Of a stretch of 9,008 nucleotides of DNA, positions 1 to 6,274 are shown piece by piece. Numbering within the stretch: the stretch's first letter is position 1; every line of letters starts with the position of its first letter. The position numbers and the translations under genes are program-made. Origin of the DNA: Actinomycetota bacterium (GTDB lineage Bacteria > Actinomycetota > Acidimicrobiia > Acidimicrobiales > Poriferisodalaceae); assembly GCA_013151655.1 (NCBI GenBank), contig JAADHX010000230.1:1-9008 (forward strand), in the 5' to 3' direction. The notes beneath the pieces were generated by a model. That model had not been told where the DNA came from and did no database searches. It saw nothing but the letters and a program-made list of their open reading frames with translations.

Positions 1-562
1 AGCACCCTTCGACCAACTTCGGGAGGGAGGACTCAAGGCCGGTTGCGATCCAGTGCTGTAGCGATGATCGGACGGCACTGAGAGCGCAGGAGGCAAGCAG
101 CCTTGGGTAGAGGTCGGTGGGCTGGCAGCCCATCCGCTCGGCTAGAGCTGCGGCGACAGCGTCTTCCCAGCCAGCCTGGAGCTGAAGGCTGCGGGCATAG
201 ACCGAGGGCGTGGCTGCCATGATCCGGAAGCGGCGGATGATTTCCTGACGTTCACTGTCGTAATCGGCCGCGACTACCAGGAAGGAGGCTTTCAGCGCCT
301 CCCACGGTGGCTCGTCGTCGGGCCGCTGACCGAGTTGGTCCACGATGCGTTGGAGACGGCCGGCGTAGTCGGCCAGGACCACGTCTTCTTTGGCAGAGAA
401 GTAATAGAAAAACGTCCGCGGTGCGATGTCTGCTGCGGCCGCGACGGCCTCGACAGTGGTCCCGTCGAACCCGTCGCGTCCGAAGAGTTCGAGAGCGGCG
501 GCTTCGATGCGCCGCCGGGTCTGCAGCTTCTTGCGCCCTCGCAAGCCGATCGGTTCGGTCAT
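1..562 (-). CDS. TetR/AcrR-family transcriptional repressor (3' end cut by window)
   Basis: The minus strand is open from ATG at 562 to the window edge: 187 codons without a stop, close to the usual 190-210 residues of TetR regulators, so only the last residues are missing. A basic arm (RGRKK, residues 8-12) precedes the DNA-binding domain at about 16-62. The recognition helix region reads DIAPRTFFYYFSAKED (45-60), the classic TetR pattern. The rest is an all-helical ligand-binding/dimerisation domain resembling the MftR-like C-terminal group by eye. It is divergent from the MMPL exporter gene with an 87-bp gap containing a dyad, so the natural reading is a local repressor of that exporter that senses an exported compound. 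The ligand cannot be deduced. Family assignment is secure; target and ligand are inference. Confidence 0.9.
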   Translation of the reverse strand, partial: MTEPIGLRGRKKLQTRRRIEAAALELFGRDGFDGTTVEAVAAAADIAPRTFFYYFSAKEDVVLADYAGRLQRIVDQLGQRPDDEPPWEALKASFLVVAADYDSERQEIIRRFRIMAATPSVYARSLQLQAGWEDAVAAALAERMGCQPTDLYPRLLASCALSAVRSSLQHWIATGLESSLPKLVEGC

Positions 563-571
563 GTGGCCAGC

Positions 572-625
572 TTGACATATTTCTACGCTTAGTGCAATCT
601 TGCAGTCACTGCGATATTCTAAGAT
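572..625. promoter_or_regulatory. Divergent promoter/operator region between tetR and the MMPL gene
   Basis: A 23-bp imperfect dyad at 596-618 has the core GCAGT-C-ACTGC (602-612) and outer arms AAT/ATT; 9 of 11 base pairs match around the centre at 607. An overlapping pair CTTAG (588-592) / CTAAG (619-623) adds further symmetry. A TTGACA hexamer at 572-577 and a TAAGAT hexamer at 620-625 are promoter-like for the rightward gene, but they are too far apart to belong together and neither has an obvious matching partner. The size and place of the dyad fit a TetR operator that would shut off both genes. The symmetry is seen directly; the binding is inferred. Confidence 0.55.
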
Positions 626-649
626 CGTTCCGTTGAAAGCGAGTACGTC

Positions 650-2890
650 ATGTCGAATTGGCTCTACCGAATAGCAATCTTCTCTTCCCGACATCGCGGG
701 TGGGTGGTGGCTGGATGGATCCTGCTGGCGTTCACCGCGGTGATGGCCAACCGCACGGTCGATGCGGGCACCGTGGACAACTTCGAAGTCCCAGGCGTCG
801 AGTCCCAAGAGGCCGTCGATTTACTGGACGCACGCTTCCCCGAACGAGCGGGCGCCACCGCCATGGTCGTTTTTTACGCCGAAGACGGCCTAGTGACCGA
901 TACCGAAGCCGCGGCAGGCATCGCTGCGACGGTGGCCGAGGTCCAGTCGCTTCCCGAGGTATTGGGCATAACCGAACCGTTGTCCAGCGAGCGCTCCATC
1001 TCGTCCGACGGTTCCACGGCCTTCGCGGCAGTTCAGTTCGAAGACTCCAGCGCCGAACTCGGCAGAGAGATCCTTGACGATCTGTTCGCCACCGCCGCGC
1101 CCGCAGAAGCGGTCGGTGTACAAGTCGAATACGGAGGCGAGCTGCCAACTATCCTGAAGGAACGCAGCACCGGGCCCGCCGAAGCTATCGGCATCATCGC
1201 TGCGATGATCATCCTGTTCTTTGCTTTTCGCAGCTTCTACTCCGCCGCCCTGCCCCTCGGCACCGCGATCCTCGGACTAGCGGTCGGCCTATCGATCGTA
1301 GGGCTGCTCGGCGCGCTGATCGACATCCCTTCGGTGGCCCCGCGACTAGGCACCATGATCGGCCTAGGTGTCGGGATCGACTACGCGCTGTTCATCCTCA
1401 GCCGCCATCGAGACAACCTCGAAGCCGGCGTCTCGAAAGAGGAATCCATCGGTCGTACCAACGCCACCGCCGGCCAGGCGGTGCTCGTGGCCGGTGGAAC
1501 CGTCATGGTCGCCATACTCGGCCTGCAACTCGCCGGCATCCCCTTCGTCGCCGCACTCGGATACTCAGCCTCGCTTGTTGTGGCCATCGCCGTGGCCGTC
1601 GCAATCTCGCTACTCCCCGCCCTCCTCTCGTTCGCTGGACCTCGCGTGCTCACCAAAGAAGAGCGCACGCCTGCCGCGCGTGAAGTCGGCGAGACGACCG
1701 CCGCCGACAACGGCGGTCTCGACAATCCGGTCGACGCTGGTGGGTGGGTCCGATGGGCGCATTGGGTGGCCCACCACCCTTGGCGTTCGAGCATCGCGGC
1801 AACCGCCGTCCTGCTTGTGTTGGCTGTGCCGACTCTCGACATGCGTCTTGGCCAAGCCGACGCCGGCACAGACCCCACCGACACCACCCACCGCCGGGCC
1901 TATGACCTTCTAGCCCAAGGCTTTGGCGCCGGATTCAACGGTCCACTCCTGCTCGTTGTCGACCTCGACCCTTCCGACGGCACCGCTGTGCTCGACCAGA
2001 TCGCAGCCGACGTTGCCGCGGACCCTGGGATCGCGGCCGTTTCGCCTCCAGAGATCAACACCGCAGGCGACACCGCCATCATCACCGCCATACCGAAGAC
2101 CACGCCTCAAGACGAAGCCACCAGCGACCTAGTTCACCGCCTTCGCAACACCACCCTTCCCCAAGCCACAGCAGGCACCGACGCTGAGGCACTCGTGGGT
2201 GGACCTACCGCTGGCTTCATCGATCAATCCGACAAGATCTCAGCACGACTCCCATGGTTCATCGCAGCCGTCGTGGCCATGTCTTTCATCTTGTTGATGG
2301 TCGTGTTCCGCTCACTTCTCGTTCCCCTCAAGGCCGCGCTACTCAACCTACTGTCGATCGGCGCGGCCTACGGGGTGGTCGTCGCCGTGTTTCAGTGGGG
2401 CTGGGGTCGCTCACTCATCGGCCTCGAAGAAGCAGTTCCGATCGCCTCGTTCGTGCCCATGATGATGTTCGCCATCTTGTTCGGGCTGTCCATGGACTAC
2501 GAGGTCTTCATCCTCTCGAGAATCCGTGAGGAATACCACAAGGGACACTCGAACATCGACAGCGTCGTCGTGGGCCTGGGCGCCACAGCCAAAGTCATCA
2601 CCGCTGCCGCGTTGATCATGATCAGCGTGTTCTTGGGATTTGTCGCCAGCGACGACCCCGTCGTCAAAATGATGGGCATCGGCCTGGCCACCGCCGTCGC
2701 GCTAGACGCCACCATCGTTCGCATGGTCCTGGTCCCGTCCACCATGGCCCTAGTCGGCGACCCCAACTGGTGGCTACCCCAATGGCTCGACCGGATCCTC
2801 CCCCACCTCGACATCGAAGGTGAGCCAAACACCAACCCTTCAAACGTCGACACCGACATCGCTTCCCTCACCGAACGGGGAACGGGCTAA
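650..2890 (+). CDS. MMPL/RND-superfamily membrane exporter
   Basis: The 746-residue product has the two-fold MMPL architecture: a first membrane helix at about 17-33, an extracytoplasmic domain at about 35-175, a cluster of five helices (about 178-327), a charged cytoplasmic loop (about 330-370), a helix at about 380-396, a second outer domain (about 400-530) and a final helix cluster (about 535-695). Both repeats carry the family hallmark: GLGVGIDYALFILSRHR at 238-254 and GLSMDYEVFILSRIREEY at 612-629, whose aspartates (D244, D616) are candidates for proton relay. Such proteins use the proton gradient to export lipids, siderophores or drugs in actinobacteria. Divergence from a TetR gene suggests inducible export. 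The ATG at 650 is chosen because the N-terminal helix follows directly; the ribosome site is weak (purine-rich GAAAGCGAG at 634-642). Substrate unknown. Confidence 0.93.
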   Translation: MSNWLYRIAIFSSRHRGWVVAGWILLAFTAVMANRTVDAGTVDNFEVPGVESQEAVDLLDARFPERAGATAMVVFYAEDGLVTDTEAAAGIAATVAEVQSLPEVLGITEPLSSERSISSDGSTAFAAVQFEDSSAELGREILDDLFATAAPAEAVGVQVEYGGELPTILKERSTGPAEAIGIIAAMIILFFAFRSFYSAALPLGTAILGLAVGLSIVGLLGALIDIPSVAPRLGTMIGLGVGIDYALFILSRHRDNLEAGVSKEESIGRTNATAGQAVLVAGGTVMVAILGLQLAGIPFVAALGYSASLVVAIAVAVAISLLPALLSFAGPRVLTKEERTPAAREVGETTAADNGGLDNPVDAGGWVRWAHWVAHHPWRSSIAATAVLLVLAVPTLDMRLGQADAGTDPTDTTHRRAYDLLAQGFGAGFNGPLLLVVDLDPSDGTAVLDQIAADVAADPGIAAVSPPEINTAGDTAIITAIPKTTPQDEATSDLVHRLRNTTLPQATAGTDAEALVGGPTAGFIDQSDKISARLPWFIAAVVAMSFILLMVVFRSLLVPLKAALLNLLSIGAAYGVVVAVFQWGWGRSLIGLEEAVPIASFVPMMMFAILFGLSMDYEVFILSRIREEYHKGHSNIDSVVVGLGATAKVITAAALIMISVFLGFVASDDPVVKMMGIGLATAVALDATIVRMVLVPSTMALVGDPNWWLPQWLDRILPHLDIEGEPNTNPSNVDTDIASLTERGTG

Positions 2891-2947
2891 CGAATCGATC
2901 GCCATTCCACCTCAGCGCTCCCACAAAGTCGCTATCCGGAGGGTCTG

Positions 2948-3394
2948 TCAGGTTGCTGTGATGCGTTGGCTTTCTTTGTCGAGGTCGTCGGCTAGGCCGT
3001 TGATGCCCTTTCGCATTTGTTTGTCGGTTTGGCCTTTGGCTAGGCGGCCTAGCCGGTTGAGGTTGTAGCGGTAGTTCAGTGTCAGTTCAGTGCCGTCACC
3101 GTGGGGTGCGATGTTGAAGTCAGCCACAGCGTCCGAGATCGGTAGTTTCGACGTGTCGTAGAGGTTGATGGTCATGCGCTCGTTCGGTAAGTGAGTTTCT
3201 ATTCGCTCTTCGACGGCACCGAGCGGCGAGAAGTCGCAGTGTCGGGTCGTTCCTTCACTGACGGGTCCTTGCGATGTGAGCGCTGAGCGTTTGACGCCGG
3301 GACTCCAACTGGCGATGTCTCCGAAGTTGTCAAGGACTTCCCACACTTTGTCGACGGGGGCGTTGAGATGGCGGGTGATGGTGAATTCAGGCAT
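2948..3394 (-). CDS. SRPBCC-family (START/polyketide cyclase-like) protein
   Basis: The 148-residue protein begins with the typical SRPBCC opening: strand, then APVDKVWEVLDNFGDIASW (12-30), continues as alternating strands (for example the TRHCDF, VEERI and TELTLNYRY segments) and ends in a long amphipathic helix (about 119-143) that would cap the hydrophobic cavity. These helix-grip proteins bind lipids, polyketides or other hydrophobic small molecules; some are cyclases or dehydratases, many only bind. It is the second gene of a minus-strand pair, with its ATG 9 bases after the stop of the DUF1330-type gene. Its AGGA ribosome site (3402-3405) overlaps that stop codon, so translation is probably coupled. 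Ligand and reaction cannot be told from sequence. It converges with the MMPL gene with a 57-bp gap, in which I see no clear terminator. Confidence 0.88.
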   Translation of the reverse strand: MPEFTITRHLNAPVDKVWEVLDNFGDIASWSPGVKRSALTSQGPVSEGTTRHCDFSPLGAVEERIETHLPNERMTINLYDTSKLPISDAVADFNIAPHGDGTELTLNYRYNLNRLGRLAKGQTDKQMRKGINGLADDLDKESQRITAT

Positions 3395-3401
3395 CGGGCT
3401 G

Positions 3402-3405
3402 TCCT
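3402..3405 (-). promoter_or_regulatory. Ribosome binding site overlapping the upstream stop codon
   Basis: On the minus strand the upstream gene ends TAG (3406-3404) and the next bases complete AGGAC. AGGA is 7 nt before the ATG at 3394, so a terminating ribosome sits on the next gene's ribosome site. This supports the ATG at 3394 and coupled translation. Confidence 0.6.
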
Positions 3406-3700
3406 ATTCGATTGGTTCGGTGATGAGGATTTCCAGGTTGGAGAAGGCCGTGTCGCGGTCGGGAATGAGGGCCTGGTAGGCGTCGCTAGCGAAAGCCTCG
3501 GTTATGGCTTCGGGTGTATCGAAGTCCATCATCATGGCCATTGTGGTCCCCGCGGTTCCGGCCACCGTGTCGGTGACCCGTACACGCTTGAACGGGGCAC
3601 CGCCAGCAGCCAGCAGAATCGGTTGCACCCCCTGCATGTAGCGGCCCATGGCCTCGGCTTGGCCCTCGGCCGGGGTGACAGTGACTAGCAATATCGTCAT
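3404..3700 (-). CDS. DUF1330-like small alpha/beta (dimeric ferredoxin-like) protein
   Basis: The product is 98 residues from ATG at 3700. It follows the DUF1330/ABM-like plan: an initial strand (ILLVTVT, 3-9), a helix (about 11-31), a central strand run rich in Thr and Met (about 40-60), the family-like phrase FDTPEAITEAFASDAYQAL (60-78) and a last strand near the C-terminus. DUF1330 proteins are small dimers, often encoded beside detoxification or stress genes, mostly without a proven reaction. The open frame extends upstream to 4072, but that part runs antisense through a TetR gene and looks like noise; the start at 3700 has AAGGA 8 nt upstream and the conserved fold begins right there. 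It is the first gene of an operon with the SRPBCC gene and divergent from a TetR-type gene, its likely regulator. Function unknown. Confidence 0.82.
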   Translation of the reverse strand: MTILLVTVTPAEGQAEAMGRYMQGVQPILLAAGGAPFKRVRVTDTVAGTAGTTMAMMMDFDTPEAITEAFASDAYQALIPDRDTAFSNLEILITEPIE

Positions 3701-3708
3701 GTTCGTGT

Positions 3709-3713
3709 TCCTT
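3709..3713 (-). promoter_or_regulatory. Ribosome binding site of the DUF1330-like gene
   Basis: AAGGA (minus strand, within GAGAAGGAA) lies 8 nt upstream of the ATG at 3700. It decides the start in favour of the 98-residue protein over a much longer upstream reading. Confidence 0.65.
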
Positions 3714-3787
3714 CTCGTCGGTTGATTGGTGTTGGGAATCAGGCGTTGGCGCGTTGGTGCATCCGTGCCAGTCGAGAGGTTACCTAC

Positions 3788-3807
3788 TCTGCACTGGGCA
3801 TTGCAGA
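3788..3807. promoter_or_regulatory. 20-bp inverted repeat, candidate TetR operator
   Basis: TCTGCA (3788-3793) and TGCAGA (3802-3807) are perfect inverted arms, and the spacer adds an inner TG/CA match, giving 16 symmetric positions of 20. The dyad lies between the divergent DUF1330-SRPBCC operon and the TetR-type gene, 23 bp upstream of the ATG at 3831. Two direct GGTTAC copies (3778-3783, 3815-3820) flank it. I find no convincing -35/-10 pair on either strand. Its position argues that the TetR gene starts downstream, at 3831, and not at the TTG codons further upstream. Confidence 0.5.
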
Positions 3808-3830
3808 TCTGTCCGGTTACTCTACACGTG

Positions 3831-4471
3831 ATGGTGCAGAAATCAAGCTCTCGACAGATACGGCTCGGACGGCGACCAGGGTTCGATCGCGCGATCGCGA
3901 AGCCGTTGTGTCGGCAGCAATCTCGCCGTTTTGGGCGAAGGGCTTCGAAGCCACGACACTGAGCGACCTCGAAGAAGCCACCGGCGTGGACCGCTCCACC
4001 ATCTACAACAGCTTCGGCGGAAAAACCGGCCTCTACCGCAGCGCCACAGCCGCATACGTTGACCGCTCCCACGAAGCCCTGTTCGAACCTCTACACAAAG
4101 GCACATCTGGTATTGCCGACATCGTGGACTTCCTCGACCGACTCGCCACCATGCTCGGGTCGGACGTCAACCCACCGGGATGCTTGATCGTCAACGACAT
4201 GGCCGCCGACATCGACCACGAAGCCACCAACCGCTATCTCGAATGCCTCCAAACCGGATTTCAGAAAGCCCTTCAACGCAGCTCGAGTTTGGGCGACAGC
4301 AATCCGCACAAAACAGGGCAGAGGAGCCAAACTCTCACCGCGGCCATCCTCGGGGTGAACATCGTCCACCGCAACAGCGCCAACGCATCGCTGGCTCAGA
4401 CCTTGATCGACGGCCTACGCGAAGAGGTCAGTGCCTGGTCCACCGAAGAGCCTGTCGTCCTTCCTCTTTGA
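3831..4471 (+). CDS. TetR/AcrR-family regulator, probably disrupted by an 8-bp frameshifting duplication
   Basis: Residues encoded from about 3899 to 4471 are clearly TetR-like: a helix with SAAISPFWAKGFEATTL, a recognition region TGVDRSTIYNSFGGKTGLYR, then a ligand domain with PPGCLIVND as in YcdC-like repressors. This frame has no sensible start: only TTG codons (3722, 3746) upstream of the dyad, or an internal GTG at 3908 that would cut into helix 1. In a different frame, ATG at 3831 encodes the missing N-terminus, ending LGRRPGFDR, which matches the usual GRPRGFDRD opening of this subfamily. Removing 3891-3898 (GCGATCGC) fuses both parts into a 210-residue protein with canonical FDREAVVSAAISPFW spacing. 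As written, translation from 3831 stops at 3962 after 43 residues. Either the gene is broken, or the bases are an assembly error, or it starts at GTG 3908. It is divergent from the DUF1330/SRPBCC operon, its likely target. Confidence 0.8.
3885..3898 (+). repeat. 8-bp tandem duplication (GATCGCGC / GATCGC) within a palindrome
   Basis: GATCGC occurs at 3885-3890 and again at 3893-3898, separated by GC, equivalent to an inserted GCGATCGC (3891-3898). Bases 3884-3897 (CGATCGCGCGATCG) are a perfect 14-bp palindrome. The extra 8 bases shift the TetR reading frame; deleting them restores family spacing exactly. Such a short GC-only repeat could arise by replication slippage. Confidence 0.6.
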
Positions 4472-5069
4472 GGTAGAGGTCGAGTGCCTCAGCCGCGGCG
4501 TCGAGGTGTTGAATGAGGAGGCTGCGCGCGGCGGTCCGGTCGCCGTGCCTGCACGCGTCCAAGATCGCACCGTGTTCGTCGTCGGAGTGCTTCGCCCCGC
4601 CGAGTCGTTCCGTGTACAGCACAACGTATGGCGCCACCGCGGCATGGAGGATCTCGGTCATCGCCATGCCCCGTTCGCACTCCGACGCCCGGTACAGCGC
4701 ACGATGAAACGCCCAATTCGCCTCGGTCAGCGAAAGGGAGTCACTGGACAGGGCCAGTTCGGCTTCGGCGAGATCAACAATCGACAGGTTAGGCAACGCT
4801 CGATCGAGCAACATCGGCTCGATCAACCGGCGCAACGCGTAGTTCTCCTCTGCCTCGGCCGCCGACAACGAAGGGACCACCACGCCCCGGTTGGCCTCGA
4901 ACCGCAACAAACCAATGGCCGCCAAACGCTGAAGCGCTTCCCGCACCGGAATCTTGCTCACCCCGAGTCGCTCAGCCAGATCATCCTGACGAAGCCACGT
5001 TCCCGGAACTAGCTCGCCACGAAGCATCCCAGCCATCACCGACCCCTGGACCAAGTCCACAGTTGACAT
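4428..5069 (-). CDS. GntR/FadR-family transcriptional regulator with FCD ligand domain
   Basis: The 213-residue protein has a winged helix at about 10-66, including LRQDDLAERLGVSKIPVREAL (26-46, a near-perfect GntR signature) and the wing RGVVVPSL (61-68). An all-helical FCD domain follows at about 75-200. Histidines typical of FCD metal/ligand sites are present: H122 in FHRALY, H166 in DDEHGAIL and H188 in IQHLD. FCD regulators bind small carboxylic acids and release DNA. It is divergent from acdS with a 55-bp gap containing a perfect palindrome with the GTATAC core common in FadR-type operators, so it very likely controls acdS and itself, with ACC or a product as ligand (inference). The ATG at 5069 has no visible ribosome site and may be leaderless. 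Its last 44 bases overlap the 3' end of the convergent TetR gene. Confidence 0.92.
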   Translation of the reverse strand: MSTVDLVQGSVMAGMLRGELVPGTWLRQDDLAERLGVSKIPVREALQRLAAIGLLRFEANRGVVVPSLSAAEAEENYALRRLIEPMLLDRALPNLSIVDLAEAELALSSDSLSLTEANWAFHRALYRASECERGMAMTEILHAAVAPYVVLYTERLGGAKHSDDEHGAILDACRHGDRTAARSLLIQHLDAAAEALDLYLKEEGRQALRWTRH

Positions 5070-5091
5070 AGGTAGAATCGTATACGATTAT
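5063..5091 (+). promoter_or_regulatory. acdS promoter
   Basis: A perfect TTGACA (5063-5068) is followed by a 17-bp spacer and GATTAT (5086-5091), 4 of 6 matches to TATAAT. Transcription would start near 5098, giving a leader of about 27 nt before the ATG at 5125. The -35 box overlaps the start codon region of the divergent GntR gene. On the other strand TTGCAT (5104-5099), 16 bp, TACGAT (5082-5077) is a weaker candidate promoter for the GntR gene. Confidence 0.55.
5076..5089. promoter_or_regulatory. Palindromic GntR operator candidate in the acdS promoter
   Basis: AATCGTATACGATT is a perfect 14-bp palindrome. Its core fits the TNGTATACNA pattern often seen for FadR-subfamily regulators. It fills the spacer of the acdS promoter and also lies 6 bp from the GntR start codon, so a bound dimer would block acdS and the GntR gene together. 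The sequence symmetry is direct; binding is inferred. Confidence 0.7.
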
Positions 5092-5115
5092 GCAAAGAAT
5101 GCAAAAACGATGATT

Positions 5116-5119
5116 GGAG
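5116..5119 (+). promoter_or_regulatory. Ribosome binding site deciding the acdS start
   Basis: GGAG lies 5 nt before the ATG at 5125. The earlier in-frame ATG at 5110 has no such site, and starting there would put the ribosome site inside the gene. Confidence 0.6.
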
Positions 5120-5124
5120 CTCGC

Positions 5125-6168
5125 ATGAGCCTTGATGATTTCCGCCGCGAACCCTTGCTCTTCGGGCCGTCGCCGGTACACCCGCTCCCCCGTCTCAGCG
5201 AAGCGCTCGGTGGCGACGTCGAAATCTGGGCCAAACGAGAAGACTGCAACTCCGGCATCGCCTTTGGCGGCAACAAAGTCCGCAAACTGGAATACCTCGT
5301 CGCCGAAGCAGTCGACACCGGCTGCGACACCCTCGTCTCCATCGGCGGCATCCAATCCAACCACACTCGCCAAGTCACCGGCGTTGCCTGCCACCTCGGC
5401 CTCAAAGCCGTCACCGTTCAAGAGGGATGGGTCGACTACAACGACATGAACTACGACAAAGTCGGCAACATCCAACTCACCCGCATCATGGGCGGCGACA
5501 TACGCGTCGACCCCGCCGGATTCGGCATCGGCATCCGCGACAGCTGGAAACGAGCCATCGAGTCCGTCGTCGAAGCCGGTGGCAAGCCGTACCCGATCCC
5601 TGCCGGCGCATCAGATCACCCGCTCGGCGGGCTCGGCTTCGCCAACTGGGCCGTCGAAACAGAAACCCAGGAGGCCGAGCTCGAGACGTTCTTCGACTCA
5701 ATCGTCGTCTGCACCGTGACCGGCTCCAGCCATGCAGGCATGATCGCCGGGTTCGCCCTCTCCGATCGCCCTGGTCGTCGCGTGATCGGCATCGACGCCT
5801 CCGGCACCCTCGGCCAAACCGTCGACCAGGTCACAAGGATCGCAACGAACACCGCCGAGAAGATCGGCGTCGACCGCCCACTGCGAGACGACGAGATCAC
5901 CGTCATCGCCGGATACGAAGGCCCCAATTACGGCATCCCGGACGCCGGAACCATCGAAGCGATCCACCTCACCGCCCGAACCGAAGGCATGCTCACCGAC
6001 CCCGTCTACGAAGGCAAGTCCATGGCGGGCCTCATCGGCATGATCCGGACCGGGGAGATCCCCGCCGGCTCAAAGGTGCTCTACTGCCACCTCGGCGGAC
6101 AACCAGCCCTCTCCGCATACGCGGGCTTCCCCGGCCTCGGTTCCCCCGAGCGCGAACTCTCGCACTAG
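5125..6168 (+). CDS. acdS: 1-aminocyclopropane-1-carboxylate (ACC) deaminase
   Basis: This cytosolic PLP enzyme (fold type II) opens the cyclopropane ring of ACC, yielding 2-oxobutyrate and ammonia, so ACC serves as nitrogen source and plant ethylene is lowered. From ATG 5125 it has 347 residues, near the usual 338. With this start, K51 in GGNKVRKLEY is the PLP lysine and S78 in GGIQSNHTRQ the catalytic serine, the same numbers as in the well-studied Pseudomonas enzyme. PAGASDHPLGGLGF (159-172), the phosphate-site VTGSSHAGM (198-206), Y269, and Y295-E296 in DPVYEGKS are present, as is L323 in HLGG. The Glu and Leu at these last two sites separate true ACC deaminases from the related D-cysteine desulfhydrases, so deaminase activity is expected. 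It is divergent from the GntR regulator with an operator-like palindrome in its promoter. Confidence 0.95.
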   Translation: MSLDDFRREPLLFGPSPVHPLPRLSEALGGDVEIWAKREDCNSGIAFGGNKVRKLEYLVAEAVDTGCDTLVSIGGIQSNHTRQVTGVACHLGLKAVTVQEGWVDYNDMNYDKVGNIQLTRIMGGDIRVDPAGFGIGIRDSWKRAIESVVEAGGKPYPIPAGASDHPLGGLGFANWAVETETQEAELETFFDSIVVCTVTGSSHAGMIAGFALSDRPGRRVIGIDASGTLGQTVDQVTRIATNTAEKIGVDRPLRDDEITVIAGYEGPNYGIPDAGTIEAIHLTARTEGMLTDPVYEGKSMAGLIGMIRTGEIPAGSKVLYCHLGGQPALSAYAGFPGLGSPERELSH

Positions 6169-6209
6169 AGCACCACCGCACCCTGCAGAGCGTGTGCGTG
6201 CCCGATGCC

Positions 6210-6224
6210 CGGTCGAGTTGACCG
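6210..6224. terminator. Weak hairpin between convergent acdS and oxidase genes
   Basis: CGGTC-GAGTT-GACCG can form a 5-bp stem in the 106-bp gap between two converging stop codons. There is no T-run on either side, so intrinsic termination is doubtful; nothing better is visible in this gap. Confidence 0.2.
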
Positions 6225-6274
6225 TCCGCTGAAGCCGAGGGCAGCCTGGCCGGGACTGTTATGTCGCGAGTGCC

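Noticed and set aside
2891..2947. Terminator between the converging MMPL and SRPBCC genes
   Set aside because: Only a tiny AGCGCT palindrome is present, with no usable stem and no T-run.
3722..3830. TTG starts (3722, 3746) for the second TetR gene
   Set aside because: The encoded N-terminus is not TetR-like, covers the operator-like dyad and lacks a ribosome site; the 3831 reading gives the expected subfamily N-terminus.
3891..3898. GCGATCGC as a cyanobacterial-type HIP1 element
   Set aside because: It appears as part of a local duplication, and I noticed no enrichment of this octamer elsewhere in the window.
3701..4072. In-frame upstream extension of the DUF1330-like gene (222 residues in total)
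   Set aside because: The extension lies antisense to the TetR gene, has no family resemblance, and the internal ATG at 3700 has a good ribosome site right before the conserved fold.
5110..5124. Alternative acdS start at 5110
   Set aside because: No ribosome site; starting at 5125 puts the catalytic Lys and Ser at family positions 51 and 78.
5427..6221. 264-codon plus-strand open frame inside acdS
   Set aside because: Its product is an Arg/His-rich out-of-frame shadow of a well-supported enzyme, common in high-GC DNA.
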